Source: Lujinxingiaceae bacterium (GTDB lineage: Bacteria > Myxococcota_A > Bradymonadia > Bradymonadales > Bradymonadaceae). Taken from it: a stretch of 64,000 nt of DNA. The first letter of the stretch is position 1. Each line of letters opens with the position of its first letter. The DNA is taken from positions 1-64,000 of the forward strand of contig JACCWM010000058.1 of assembly GCA_013697635.1 (NCBI GenBank). Reading direction: 5' to 3'. The position numbers and the translations under genes are program-made. Of this stretch, positions 45,475-54,072 are shown piece by piece. The notes under the pieces are model-generated. The model was not told the origin of the DNA. It saw only the letters and a program-made list of their open reading frames with translations, and made no database searches.

Positions 45475-47847
45475 TCAGCTGCGCTCTTCACGTCGGTAGA
45501 CGAGATAGAGCAGCACGGGCAGCAAGAAGAGGTCTGCGAGGATCGCGCCGAAGATTGTGATTCCGGTGAGGATGGCGAACTGGCGCGTGGGCATGAAGTC
45601 GCTCATGACGAGCACGATCAGGCCAACGAGTAGCATCACGCTGGTGAGCAAAATGGCGCGCCCGGCGCCAAAGTAGGTGGCAAGGATCGCCTCGCGGGTG
45701 TCGTCTGTTTTGGCCATCTCTTCTTTGAAGCGGGCGAAGAAATGGATCGAGTCGTCAACAGCGATGCCCAGGCTGATGGCGAAGATGATCACCGTCGAGG
45801 TGTTCAAATCGATGCCCATGATGCCCATGTAGCCAAAAGTCATGATCAGGGGGATCGAGTTTGGGAGCAGGCTTATCAGCCCAAGTTTGATCGAGCGAAA
45901 GACTAGCGTGAGCATCAAAAAGATCACGACGATCGCCATGAGCAGGCTGTAGAAGAGGTCGTGGATAAAGGAGTTGAGGGCAGCCGAGGCGACATAGGCG
46001 TCGCCGGTCAGAAAGTAGGTGACGCCGCTCTCGGGGCCGAAGAGTCTTGCCAGCTCCGCGTTGAGTTCGTCGCCCAGGCGAAGCTGGCGGCGTGCGCCGA
46101 CGTCGCCGACGCGAAGCAGCACGCGCACGTTTCGAAAGTCGCCGGTGACAAAGCGCCCGACGCCGCTCTGGGTATCGGGCGCGTCGGCAAGGAGCAGGTG
46201 GAGCTGTTCGACCTGCTCGCGTGAGTCGGGCATGCGCGTGCGTTCTGCGGGATCCGCGAGCAAGGCGGCGCGGGTGGCCTGGTGGTAGTCGACAAAGCTC
46301 TCCGTGGAGAGCACCTCGCTCTTGGCCTGGGCAAAGCGCTGAAGGGCGTAGATCTTGGCGACGAGCTCAGGGTCTTTGAAGTGATCGAATTCTTTGGCCT
46401 CAAGGCTGATCTCGACGGGCAGAATGCCACCCAGCTTTTCTTCGATGTGGCGTGTGGCGATATGTGCCGGATGCGACTCGTGAAAGACCTCGAGGATCGT
46501 CGTGTCGATGTTGACGCGTGTGCCCATGACGCCAAAGCCCAAGGCGATCAGCAAGCTGACGGTGAGCACCGTCCAAGGCCGGTCGAGCAGCGAGGAGCCC
46601 GTGCCGGTCAAGAATTTTTCGAGCAGCGGTGTTTGTCGATCGCCGGTGGCGCTGAATTTTACGCGGCGGGCAGGGCGCATATAGGTCAGCGCTGCGGGCA
46701 AAAAGAACAGCGTTCCGGCGTAGGCCAGCATGACGCCAAGGCCTGCCTGCCAGCCGAAGTTCTTGAGGATCTCGGTGTCGGCCGAGATCAGGCTCAAGAA
46801 GCCTACGGCCGTCGTCGTCGTGGTCAGCAGGCAAGCGCCGCCGGCGTGGCGGATCATCGAGCGCGTCGCCTCGATCGGCGACATACCGTGTTCGATCTCC
46901 TCGGCCTGGCGCGTGAGCATGTGAATGCTATCGGAGATGCCGATGATGAATATCAGGGGGGGCAAGATATTGTTGATGATGTTGATCGGAAAGTCCGTCA
47001 ACACCATGATCGCCATCGTCGCGGTGACGGCGAAGGCCACCGTGCCCAGTGGAAGCAGCACGCCGGAGGGGCGTCGAAACAAAAAGAGCAAGACGAGCAG
47101 GTAGACGAAGCCCGTCATCGGTATGAAGGTGAGCTGCTCGCGTCGAAGATTGTCGACGATCTCAACGCGAAGCGCGGGGATGCCGCTGACACGGTAGGTG
47201 TAGCCCTCTGGCAGCGGATAGAGTGTCAAACTCTCTTTGAGCGCGCCGACCACAGCCTTGAGCACATTGATGTCCTGGACCTCGTCGCCTATCCAGGCGA
47301 GCACGAGGCTTGTCTGGCGATCGGCGCTGGCGAGGCGGCCGGCGATCAGCGGCTCGCCGCCGGCCAACTCGGCGAGTTTCTCGGCCAGCGCCGCCTCGAC
47401 CGGTGGGCCGCGAACGGGTCTCGACAAGCCGTCGTGGCCGGCGCCGGCGAGCAGGTCGCCCACAATCGGGTCGACGGTCATCGCGCCAGGCTCGCTGCCG
47501 GGTCGGGGAATGGCCACGGTGGCGACCGATTGTGCGTCCTTGATATGCTCGAGGTAGCGCAGATCGAAGGTGAGATCGCGAAGCGTTGCGAGCACGTCGG
47601 GGCGAAAGATGTCCGGTCCGTCGACGAGCACGGCGATCAGATTGTCCTCGCGGCCAAAGCGCGCGGCAAAGCTCTCGCGGTAGACGGCGTTTCGGTCGTC
47701 GTCATGGCTGGAGCGAAACAATTGTTGGGGTGTGAAGTCGAATTGCAGGCTTGGCAGCAGCGCGCTCGAGGCCACGAAGAGGATGGCCACGCTTGCGAGC
47801 AAAGTGACGCGATAGTGTAAAATGAAGTCGGCGAGGATACGAAACAT
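45475..47847 (-). CDS. RND/MMPL-family exporter
   Basis: A 790-residue membrane protein of the RND superfamily exporter group (COG1033/MMPL). Twelve membrane segments are expected: one at the N-terminus, then two bundles (about residues 210-400 and 590-780), each after a large periplasmic loop. The signature NILPPLIFIIGISDSIHML and its counterpart VIIFAISLGIAVDDSIHFFARF are seen in the two halves. Such exporters move lipids or hydrophobic compounds (hopanoid transporter HpnN is a relative). No adaptor or outer-membrane partner is near. Start is ATG 47847; the longer frame to 48024 is not supported. Confidence 0.85.
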   Translation of the reverse strand: MFRILADFILHYRVTLLASVAILFVASSALLPSLQFDFTPQQLFRSSHDDDRNAVYRESFAARFGREDNLIAVLVDGPDIFRPDVLATLRDLTFDLRYLEHIKDAQSVATVAIPRPGSEPGAMTVDPIVGDLLAGAGHDGLSRPVRGPPVEAALAEKLAELAGGEPLIAGRLASADRQTSLVLAWIGDEVQDINVLKAVVGALKESLTLYPLPEGYTYRVSGIPALRVEIVDNLRREQLTFIPMTGFVYLLVLLFLFRRPSGVLLPLGTVAFAVTATMAIMVLTDFPINIINNILPPLIFIIGISDSIHMLTRQAEEIEHGMSPIEATRSMIRHAGGACLLTTTTTAVGFLSLISADTEILKNFGWQAGLGVMLAYAGTLFFLPAALTYMRPARRVKFSATGDRQTPLLEKFLTGTGSSLLDRPWTVLTVSLLIALGFGVMGTRVNIDTTILEVFHESHPAHIATRHIEEKLGGILPVEISLEAKEFDHFKDPELVAKIYALQRFAQAKSEVLSTESFVDYHQATRAALLADPAERTRMPDSREQVEQLHLLLADAPDTQSGVGRFVTGDFRNVRVLLRVGDVGARRQLRLGDELNAELARLFGPESGVTYFLTGDAYVASAALNSFIHDLFYSLLMAIVVIFLMLTLVFRSIKLGLISLLPNSIPLIMTFGYMGIMGIDLNTSTVIIFAISLGIAVDDSIHFFARFKEEMAKTDDTREAILATYFGAGRAILLTSVMLLVGLIVLVMSDFMPTRQFAILTGITIFGAILADLFLLPVLLYLVYRREERS

Positions 47848-48048
47848 GGGCAAACATCGTAGATGTGGAGGGGCAACGAACCGCGTTGTTGCACGGCCAT
47901 TGAGCGCTCGATCAATGGCACGTTTTGGGTTGGGGTTCAAGTTGGTGGTGACGCCTCGGTAGGGTGGGGGTAAGGGTTGATGCCCAGACGATCGGGGCAC
48001 GACGAGGCATGAGGCAGTGGCCAAAGAACGAGAAGGGATGCGAAGGCG

Positions 48049-48522
48049 ATGAGACGATATATTGGAGTAGACGTGGGGTCGCGGCGGATCGGCGTTGCGG
48101 TATCGGATCCGTTCGGGTCGATGGCCCTGCCGCTTGAGACCATCGATGGGCGAGATGGGGGCAAGGCTGCGCGGCGTATCGCGACCCTGGTCGCCGAATA
48201 CGAGGCTGCAGGTATCGTCGTGGGTTGGCCGATCGACATGCGCGGCAAGGAGGGGGCGGCCACGCGGATGGTTGCCGCATTCTTAGGGTTGCTCGACAAG
48301 GCGCTCGCGCGTGACAACCTTTCAGTCGATGTTCATCGCTGGGACGAGCGGCTGACGACGCATGCCGCCGAGGCGCTCATGATTGAGGCCGACATCTCAC
48401 GGGCCAAGCGCAAGGAGACGGTCGATCAGATCGCGGCTGCGCACATATTGCAGGGTTATTTGGACGCGCTGCGTATCCAGGCAGCGCGCGAGAGCGACGG
48501 CGAGGACAATGGCCAAGGCTAA
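48049..48522 (+). CDS. ruvX: Putative Holliday junction resolvase RuvX (YqgF)
   Basis: A 157-residue RNase H-like nuclease of the YqgF/RuvX family, proposed to act on Holliday junctions or on pre-16S rRNA 5' ends. The first acidic motif is IGVDVGSRRIGVA, the central one DERLTT and the last VDQIAAAHILQGYL, all intact. ATG 48049 follows a GAAGGCG. Its 3' end overlaps mltG by 14 bases, so they are translationally coupled; ruvX-mltG is a common neighbour pair. Confidence 0.93.
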   Translation: MRRYIGVDVGSRRIGVAVSDPFGSMALPLETIDGRDGGKAARRIATLVAEYEAAGIVVGWPIDMRGKEGAATRMVAAFLGLLDKALARDNLSVDVHRWDERLTTHAAEALMIEADISRAKRKETVDQIAAAHILQGYLDALRIQAARESDGEDNGQG

Positions 48523-49648
48523 AGGTAGCGCAAAGCTGAAAACAAAGGCCAAGCCCAAGGCCAAGTCGCCAGACTCGAGTCGGTGGAAGCTTGTGGGTCG
48601 AGCCGTGGTGGCGATGCTTGCTGGCGGGCTGCTTTTGGGCGCGATCGCTTTTGCCGGGCTGTACTTTCACTATACGGCCTGGGCCGACACGCTGGTCTTG
48701 GAGGCCGACCAGAGCCGCACGGTGGTCATTGAGCGAAACACCTCCTGGCCGGGCGTGATCGCGGCGCTGAGCGAGGCGCGCCTGGTCAAGCGGCCGATGT
48801 ACTTCGATTATTGGGGGCGAAAGCAGGGGCTTTCGGGCGCCGTGCGTGCGGGCACCTTCCGCCTGGCCGGGCCGATGCGCCTCGAGGAGCTCGACGCCGA
48901 ACTGCGTCGCGGTGGCATGGCCGAAGAGGTCACGGTGACTTTTCCCGAGGGCTTTACGATCTTTCACGTCGCCGAGCGCGTCGAGAGCTCGGGGCTTGCC
49001 AGCCGGGAGGACTTTTTGCGCGCCGCACGCGATCCTGACACGCTTTTGGCGGCCGGCATCGAGGCCGAGAGCTTTGAAGGCTACTTGTTTCCAGATACGT
49101 ATCGCTTCGAGCAGGGCACGAGCGCTGCGGCGATCGTCTTGCGCATGCATCGGCGCTGGAAGGGGGTCTGGGAGGAGCTCAAGTCACGCCATGCGCACAG
49201 CATCGAGGCGCTGGGCGAGCAATACAAGTTTGGGCAGCACGAACTTGTGATCCTGGCCAGTTTGGTCGAGCGCGAGACCGGCGTCGACGACGAGCGCGCG
49301 CTCGTCTCGCGCGTATTCTTGAATCGACTCGATTTGAACATGCGCCTTCAGACCGATCCGACCTGTGTCTATGGCGAGGAGACCTACATGTTGGTGCCGA
49401 CGCCGGCGATGTGCCGCGATCCGCTCAACCGCTATTCGACCTACGTGATCCACGGCTTGACGCCAGGGCCGATCGCCAATCCGGGGCGCGCAAGCCTCGA
49501 TGCTGCCCTTGCGCCCAGCACACAGCCCGATGCGAACAAGTTGCTGTACTTTGTCTCGCGCCGTGATGGCACCGGGCGCCACCACTTCTCCAAGAACTAT
49601 GACGAGCACCGTCAGGCGATTCGTCGCTATCTCAAGAGCGGTAAGTAA
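48509..49648 (+). CDS. mltG: Endolytic murein transglycosylase MltG
   Basis: A 379-residue inner-membrane enzyme that cuts nascent glycan strands and so helps set strand length. A Lys-rich cytoplasmic start (AKAKGSAKLKTKAKPKAK) is followed by a membrane segment (about 33-53) and the YceG-like domain, with LysM-like part first and then the catalytic Glu in ASLVERETG (E254). The C-terminus GLTPGPIANPGRASLDAAL and DGTGRHHFS are family features. ATG 48509 has GAGG six bases upstream and lies inside the end of ruvX. Confidence 0.96.
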   Translation: MAKAKGSAKLKTKAKPKAKSPDSSRWKLVGRAVVAMLAGGLLLGAIAFAGLYFHYTAWADTLVLEADQSRTVVIERNTSWPGVIAALSEARLVKRPMYFDYWGRKQGLSGAVRAGTFRLAGPMRLEELDAELRRGGMAEEVTVTFPEGFTIFHVAERVESSGLASREDFLRAARDPDTLLAAGIEAESFEGYLFPDTYRFEQGTSAAAIVLRMHRRWKGVWEELKSRHAHSIEALGEQYKFGQHELVILASLVERETGVDDERALVSRVFLNRLDLNMRLQTDPTCVYGEETYMLVPTPAMCRDPLNRYSTYVIHGLTPGPIANPGRASLDAALAPSTQPDANKLLYFVSRRDGTGRHHFSKNYDEHRQAIRRYLKSGK

Positions 49649-49664
49649 GCTCCATCTTGGGGGC

Positions 49665-50273
49665 TTACTGGGCGGCTGCGACCTGGGCGCTGGAGATCGG
49701 CAAGAAGAGCGTATCAAAGCGCACGACTGAGAGCTGGTTTCCTTCGGACTTGCCGAACTTCCAGGCTCGAATGTCCTTGAGCACGCAATTGGCCAGCGCA
49801 TCGCTGTTGGTCGTGTTCTGGCGAGTGACTGCGGCGATCACCTCGCCGTTGGAGCCTGAGACGGTGAACTGCAGCGAGACCTCGCCCTTGAGATCGGGGC
49901 GCTTGCTTAGCTCGCTTTGGTAGCATTTTTGGAAATTGAAGCGCTCGGTCGTGATGCGATTTCGCACCGCGGCGTGATCGAGCTTGCCTTCGATGCGAAG
50001 CGTCTCCTCGATCGGGTAGACCAGGGCGTAAACTTGTGGGGCGATCGCTTTGGCGACGGGCTGATCGACGTGCACGTGCACAGGCTCGGGTATGGGCTGC
50101 GCGTTCTCGATGCTCAACGTGGCGAGTGCGCCATCAACATAGGTCAGGTAGGCATAAAGGGCGCTGGCGCCGGCGAGAAAGCCAATGACCAGACAAAAAG
50201 TCGCGACCATGAAGACCACGATGCCGCTGCAGCCCTTCTTGATGGTGGGTTGTGTTATGGTAGGTGTTGCCAT
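49665..50273 (-). CDS. AgmX/PglI C-terminal domain protein (TonB-like)
   Basis: A 202-residue bitopic membrane protein. One membrane segment (SGIVVFMVATFCLVIGFLAGASALYAYL, about 16-43) precedes a periplasmic part. The C-terminal 100 residues match the AgmX/PglI C-terminal domain: FNFQKCYQSELSKRPDLKGEVSLQFTVSGSNGEV and ANCVLKDIRAWKFG. This TonB-like fold is frequent in gliding and outer-membrane systems of myxobacteria. Two Cys (in KCYQ and NCVL) are the conserved pair. Partner unknown. ATG 50273 follows an AGGAGGCA-type ribosome site. It converges on mltG and diverges from the sigma-54 activator. Confidence 0.85.
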   Translation of the reverse strand: MATPTITQPTIKKGCSGIVVFMVATFCLVIGFLAGASALYAYLTYVDGALATLSIENAQPIPEPVHVHVDQPVAKAIAPQVYALVYPIEETLRIEGKLDHAAVRNRITTERFNFQKCYQSELSKRPDLKGEVSLQFTVSGSNGEVIAAVTRQNTTNSDALANCVLKDIRAWKFGKSEGNQLSVVRFDTLFLPISSAQVAAAQ

Positions 50274-50467
50274 TACTGCCTCCTAAAAATCTCAGATCCG
50301 ACGATGATGAGCGTTTATACAGTGTTGCCATCGCCGCTGTCACGTTCGACGCGCTCTGGGCGCTCGACGATCGAACCAAGGTTGTGCACAATGTCTGACA
50401 GCAAAGCGATAACTCGATGATCCAGACGTACCACCTATGTGTTGATTCAACCCCTTCCTGACAGACA

Positions 50468-52039
50468 ATGACTCAGATATCGACAGAAATGATGGATTTC
50501 AACGAGCTGGCGCTCAATCCGGCGGTCACCCGGCTCGCCGCGATCTTGCGCGAGGGCTATGGGCTGCGCAGTGGACTGGTGGGGCTCGACGGGGCCGTGA
50601 CCGCGCTTGGCGACAGCTATGCGAGCGCGGACAAGATGCTCTTCGATCACTTTGTCTTTGGCACTCAGGAGTGGCAAGACGGCGGGCTTCCCACGTCGCT
50701 GGGAAAAAATGCGCGCCAGTGGGGTGCCAAAATCGCCGAGTCCAGCGCGGCGACGCGCTGTCTTGCCGTGACGATGGACGTGGGGTTTTCGGGGTTTCTC
50801 TTTCCGATCATGGTCAAGGATCAGGCCGTTTTGGGCTTATTTATCGCCGGTTTTGTGCCCTCCGAGGGCGCGGCGGCGGCGCTGGATGCGATCCGTCGGC
50901 GGGTGCCGGCCGAGTTGACCGCACGCCTTGGCGACAAAGACAACATGCGCATCGCTCAGCTCGACACCGAGCAACGCCGCTTTGCACAGACACTGGGCTT
51001 TGGAATCGCCGAGGAGCTGGCCTTGCTCGCTGAGCGGGTGAGCTCGGCGACCGAGACGCGCTTTGAAGGCGTGGTTCGCTTTGGCGACATGCTGGGCACC
51101 AGCGCCAGAATGCGAAATCTCTTCAGCGTGATCGCCAAGATCTCGCGCAGCAACTCGTCGGTGCTCATTGAGGGCGAAAACGGCACGGGCAAGGAGCTCG
51201 TGGCGCGCGCCATCCACCAGAATAGCCGCCGGCGCGACGCGCCTTTTGTCGCGGTCAACTGTGCGGCGATTCCCGGCGAGTTGATCGCAAGCGAGCTTTT
51301 TGGCCACACGCGCGGCGCCTTCTCCGGTGCGCACAGGGAGCGCACCGGGCTGTTTGAAGCAGCCCACGGCGGCACGCTGCTGCTCGACGAGATCGGCGAC
51401 ATGGACCCGACCCTGCAGGTCAAGCTGCTGCGTGTACTCCAGGAGGGCACATTTTTGCGCGTCGGCGACAGCCAGGTGCGCAAGGTCGATGTGCGCGTGC
51501 TCTGCGCGACCAACCGCGATCTCAAGACCATGGTCGCCGAGAATACCTTTCGAGAAGATTTGTACTACCGCGTCAAGGTGATCGCGATTCCAGTGCCGGC
51601 GCTGCGTGAGCGCGCGACGGACATCCCGCTGCTGTCGAGCTTTTTTGTCAACCGGGCCGCACGCGAGCAGGGCCGGTCCAAGAAGACGTTCAGCGAGTCG
51701 TGTCTGGACCGCATGATGCAGTACCGCTGGCCTGGAAACGTGCGCGAACTCGAGAACGAGATCGAGCGGCTCGTGATCATGTCGGGAGACTCCGAGCTTA
51801 TCGATGTCGATCTGCTCAGCCCAAGGATTACCGGAAAGCGTGACGAGGCTCCGATGCCGGTGATCAGCGGCCTCAACCTGCCGCAAGCCGTTGAGCACCT
51901 CGAGCGGCGCATGATCCTCGACAGCCTGCAAAAAACTGGCTGGAACAAGACTCAAACGGCCAAAGATTTAGGTGTGAGCCGGCGAAACCTGATCCGCAAG
52001 GTCGCCCACTACGGCCTCGAAGACGAACCAATCATCTGA
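50468..52039 (+). CDS. Sigma-54-dependent transcriptional activator with PocR-like sensor
   Basis: A 523-residue bacterial enhancer-binding protein. Residues about 15-160 resemble the PocR ligand-sensing domain (LAAILREGYGLRSGLVG), so it is probably a direct sensor and not a phospho-receiver regulator. The AAA+ domain (210-440) has Walker A GENGTGKE (236-243), GAFSGA (283-288) in place of the common GAFTGA, Walker B GGTLLLDE (301-308) and WPGNVRELENEIE. A Fis-type HTH (TGWNKTQTAKDLGVSRRNLIRK) ends it. It should activate RpoN promoters. The next genes, an Omp85 protein (27 bases on) and a TPR-like protein, may be co-transcribed with it. Ribosome site is weak. Confidence 0.9.
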   Translation: MTQISTEMMDFNELALNPAVTRLAAILREGYGLRSGLVGLDGAVTALGDSYASADKMLFDHFVFGTQEWQDGGLPTSLGKNARQWGAKIAESSAATRCLAVTMDVGFSGFLFPIMVKDQAVLGLFIAGFVPSEGAAAALDAIRRRVPAELTARLGDKDNMRIAQLDTEQRRFAQTLGFGIAEELALLAERVSSATETRFEGVVRFGDMLGTSARMRNLFSVIAKISRSNSSVLIEGENGTGKELVARAIHQNSRRRDAPFVAVNCAAIPGELIASELFGHTRGAFSGAHRERTGLFEAAHGGTLLLDEIGDMDPTLQVKLLRVLQEGTFLRVGDSQVRKVDVRVLCATNRDLKTMVAENTFREDLYYRVKVIAIPVPALRERATDIPLLSSFFVNRAAREQGRSKKTFSESCLDRMMQYRWPGNVRELENEIERLVIMSGDSELIDVDLLSPRITGKRDEAPMPVISGLNLPQAVEHLERRMILDSLQKTGWNKTQTAKDLGVSRRNLIRKVAHYGLEDEPII

Positions 52040-52065
52040 ACCCGTCGTCGGGTATACCTGGCACA

Positions 52066-53475
52066 ATGACTCCTTCTCGACATCGCCTCGCGCTCTTGTT
52101 GCTGATCTTGTGGCTGTGGACCTCGCCAGGGATCTCGGTCTCGGCCCATGGCCAGGGCAAGCCGGTCAACTGTGAGCGCTCGGCCGAGCAGCTCACCGGT
52201 CGCCTTGAGCTTTGCCAGCGCTACCGTGTCGATCAGATCGAGGTTGAGGGCCTGTTTCGAACTCGGCGCTACGTGGTCGAGCGTGAGCTCGTCTTTGAAG
52301 AGGGCGATGTCGCAACGCTTGCCGAGATCGAAGAGAGCGTGCAGCGCCTTCGCAACACGGGGCTGTTTCGCACCGTGGCGTACGATCTCGTCGATCAGCG
52401 CCTGGTGGCCGTGGTCGGCGAAGATTTGCCGCAGCTTGGCGATGGCGAGCACGACGGGCGCCTGCTGCGCCTGAGCGTCGATGAGCGTTGGACGCTGCTG
52501 CCGCAGACGCGCTTTAGTCGCGGCGGCGGGGTCTTGCATCTGATCCTGGGCCTGTCCGATGCAAACCTGTTTGGAACCTACCTGCAGCTTGGCGGCTACT
52601 ACGAGCGCCTGGGTCCGGCGAACTCCTTTGCGCTGTGGTTTCGAGACCCGCGCTTCTTGGGTGAGCGCCTGGTGCTGAGCGCAGACGCAGGCATCAGCAA
52701 CCGCGTCGTCGCGCTTTATGCGCGAGACGGCGCGCTCGAGGGCGGCTTTTTACTCGAGCGCCAGTTCGCAAGCCTTGCGCTCGAGAAAGAATGGCGCTGG
52801 TGGTGGCGCACGGGCGTTGGTCTGGGCGTGGTCAACGACGCCTTTGGCTACACGCTCGTCTCCGAGACCATGCGATCGGGCCAGGAGCATCTGGGTGGCC
52901 TGCCCGATGCCCAGGCCGCGCTCAGCCTGTCGGTCTCCTCGCGCTGGGGCCGGCTCAACCTGGACAATTACCTTGTCGACGGCGCGCAATTCAGCCTGCG
53001 CCTGGGCCGATACATCACGGTGCCCGAATTGGAGACCCAGTTCACTCGCCTCGATGCAACGGTGCTGCATTTTACGACCCTGCCACTGAAGAGCACGCTG
53101 GCGCTTCGCATGGCCGTAGGTCTAAGTGACGCAAGGGCTGCCCACCACGCCTATTTCGCCGGCGGCTTGGACGCTGTGCGCGGTTTTGTAAACCAGCGTT
53201 TTCGTGGCAATTTCTACGCCCTGACCAACGCCGAGTTCCGCATTCCCTCGTTCGATATGCGCTGGATTGCTGTGCAGCATGTGTTTTTCGTCGATGGGTT
53301 GGGCATCTCGGATCACGCCTTTGAGATTTTTGGGCTGCGCGCAGCCAGCGCCGGCGTAGGTCTTCGCTTTGTTTCCCCCAAAATCTACGGTTTTTTGGCC
53401 CGGATCGATTTTGCCTTTCAGCTCGAGGGCGGCAGCGGGCCATCCTTGAGCTTTGGCGGCGGGCAATTTTTCTGA
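52066..53475 (+). CDS. Omp85/BamA-like outer-membrane protein with one POTRA
   Basis: A 469-residue outer-membrane protein. After a signal peptide (about 1-30, ending SVSAHG) comes one POTRA-like segment (YRVDQIEVEGLFRTRRYVVERELVFEEGDV, about 52-130), then a 16-strand-type barrel to the C-terminus. The barrel has the Omp85 region AGGLDAVRGFVNQRFRGNF (about 364-382), with VRGF at the position of the family motif, and ends in Phe (GGGQFF). BamA has five POTRAs and TamA three; one POTRA is typical of short Omp85 forms that may insert or secrete a specific client. It follows the sigma-54 activator by 27 bases and precedes the TPR-like gene by 12. Confidence 0.85.
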   Translation: MTPSRHRLALLLLILWLWTSPGISVSAHGQGKPVNCERSAEQLTGRLELCQRYRVDQIEVEGLFRTRRYVVERELVFEEGDVATLAEIEESVQRLRNTGLFRTVAYDLVDQRLVAVVGEDLPQLGDGEHDGRLLRLSVDERWTLLPQTRFSRGGGVLHLILGLSDANLFGTYLQLGGYYERLGPANSFALWFRDPRFLGERLVLSADAGISNRVVALYARDGALEGGFLLERQFASLALEKEWRWWWRTGVGLGVVNDAFGYTLVSETMRSGQEHLGGLPDAQAALSLSVSSRWGRLNLDNYLVDGAQFSLRLGRYITVPELETQFTRLDATVLHFTTLPLKSTLALRMAVGLSDARAAHHAYFAGGLDAVRGFVNQRFRGNFYALTNAEFRIPSFDMRWIAVQHVFFVDGLGISDHAFEIFGLRAASAGVGLRFVSPKIYGFLARIDFAFQLEGGSGPSLSFGGGQFF

Positions 53476-53487
53476 CGGACTCAAGCT

Positions 53488-54042
53488 ATGCCCATCGAGA
53501 TCATTCTCGGCCCCGATCTGCGCGACCATGCCGCCGACCCCGATGCGCTGTGCGCGATCATCGCCTTCGAAAAAGAGGAGCTCGCCAAGCAGCGCCTGAT
53601 CACGGCTGCGGACCCAAGCGAAGTTGAGCGCGGCCGCGTCGCGCGCGCCGCACAGCGCCTCTCGGAGCATCTGCGACTGGTCGGCGAACTTGACGAGGCG
53701 CTCGAGTTAAACGAGCAGGCAAGCCAAGCGTGGGCCGCGATGGACAAGAAGATGGCCTACTATCTGTGCCGACTCAAGGGCGCAGTGATCGTGCAGTATC
53801 TGGGGCGTGCCGAGCAGGCCGAGGCCGTGCTGCGAGGGCTGCTCGAGGAGCGCGATGCGCAGACCAGTCTATACGAGGATTTTGTGCGCGAGGCGCTCGG
53901 TCGATTGCTCTGGGAAGTGGGCGAGGTCGAGGCCGGGCGCGAGCAGATATCGATGGCGCTGGCGTTGAGAATCGCCCGGAAAAACGCCGGACATATTGCG
54001 TATACGCAACAACTTCAGGAGCGCCTGGAAGCCCGGGCCTAG
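53488..54042 (+). CDS. TPR-like helical repeat protein
   Basis: A 184-residue soluble protein, all helical. Pairs of helices such as AAQRLSEHLRLVGELDEALELNEQASQAW (about 53-81), KGAVIVQYLGRAEQAEAVLRGLLEE and ALGRLLWEVGEVEAGREQISMALAL suggest three TPR-like units. No signal peptide. It starts 12 bases after the Omp85 gene, so co-transcription is likely. It may bind a client peptide or another protein of that cluster; specific role unknown. Its stop is 31 bases from that of the convergent transglycosylase gene. Confidence 0.65.
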   Translation: MPIEIILGPDLRDHAADPDALCAIIAFEKEELAKQRLITAADPSEVERGRVARAAQRLSEHLRLVGELDEALELNEQASQAWAAMDKKMAYYLCRLKGAVIVQYLGRAEQAEAVLRGLLEERDAQTSLYEDFVREALGRLLWEVGEVEAGREQISMALALRIARKNAGHIAYTQQLQERLEARA

Positions 54043-54072
54043 GCGTTGATGCGGCTCGCCCGGGTCGTGCCT

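Noticed and set aside
46282-47820. A 512-residue plus-strand open frame
   Set aside because: It is antisense to the RND exporter, whose membrane segments and signature motifs are clear. The frame is a shadow of high-GC codon bias, with no protein-like hydrophobic pattern.
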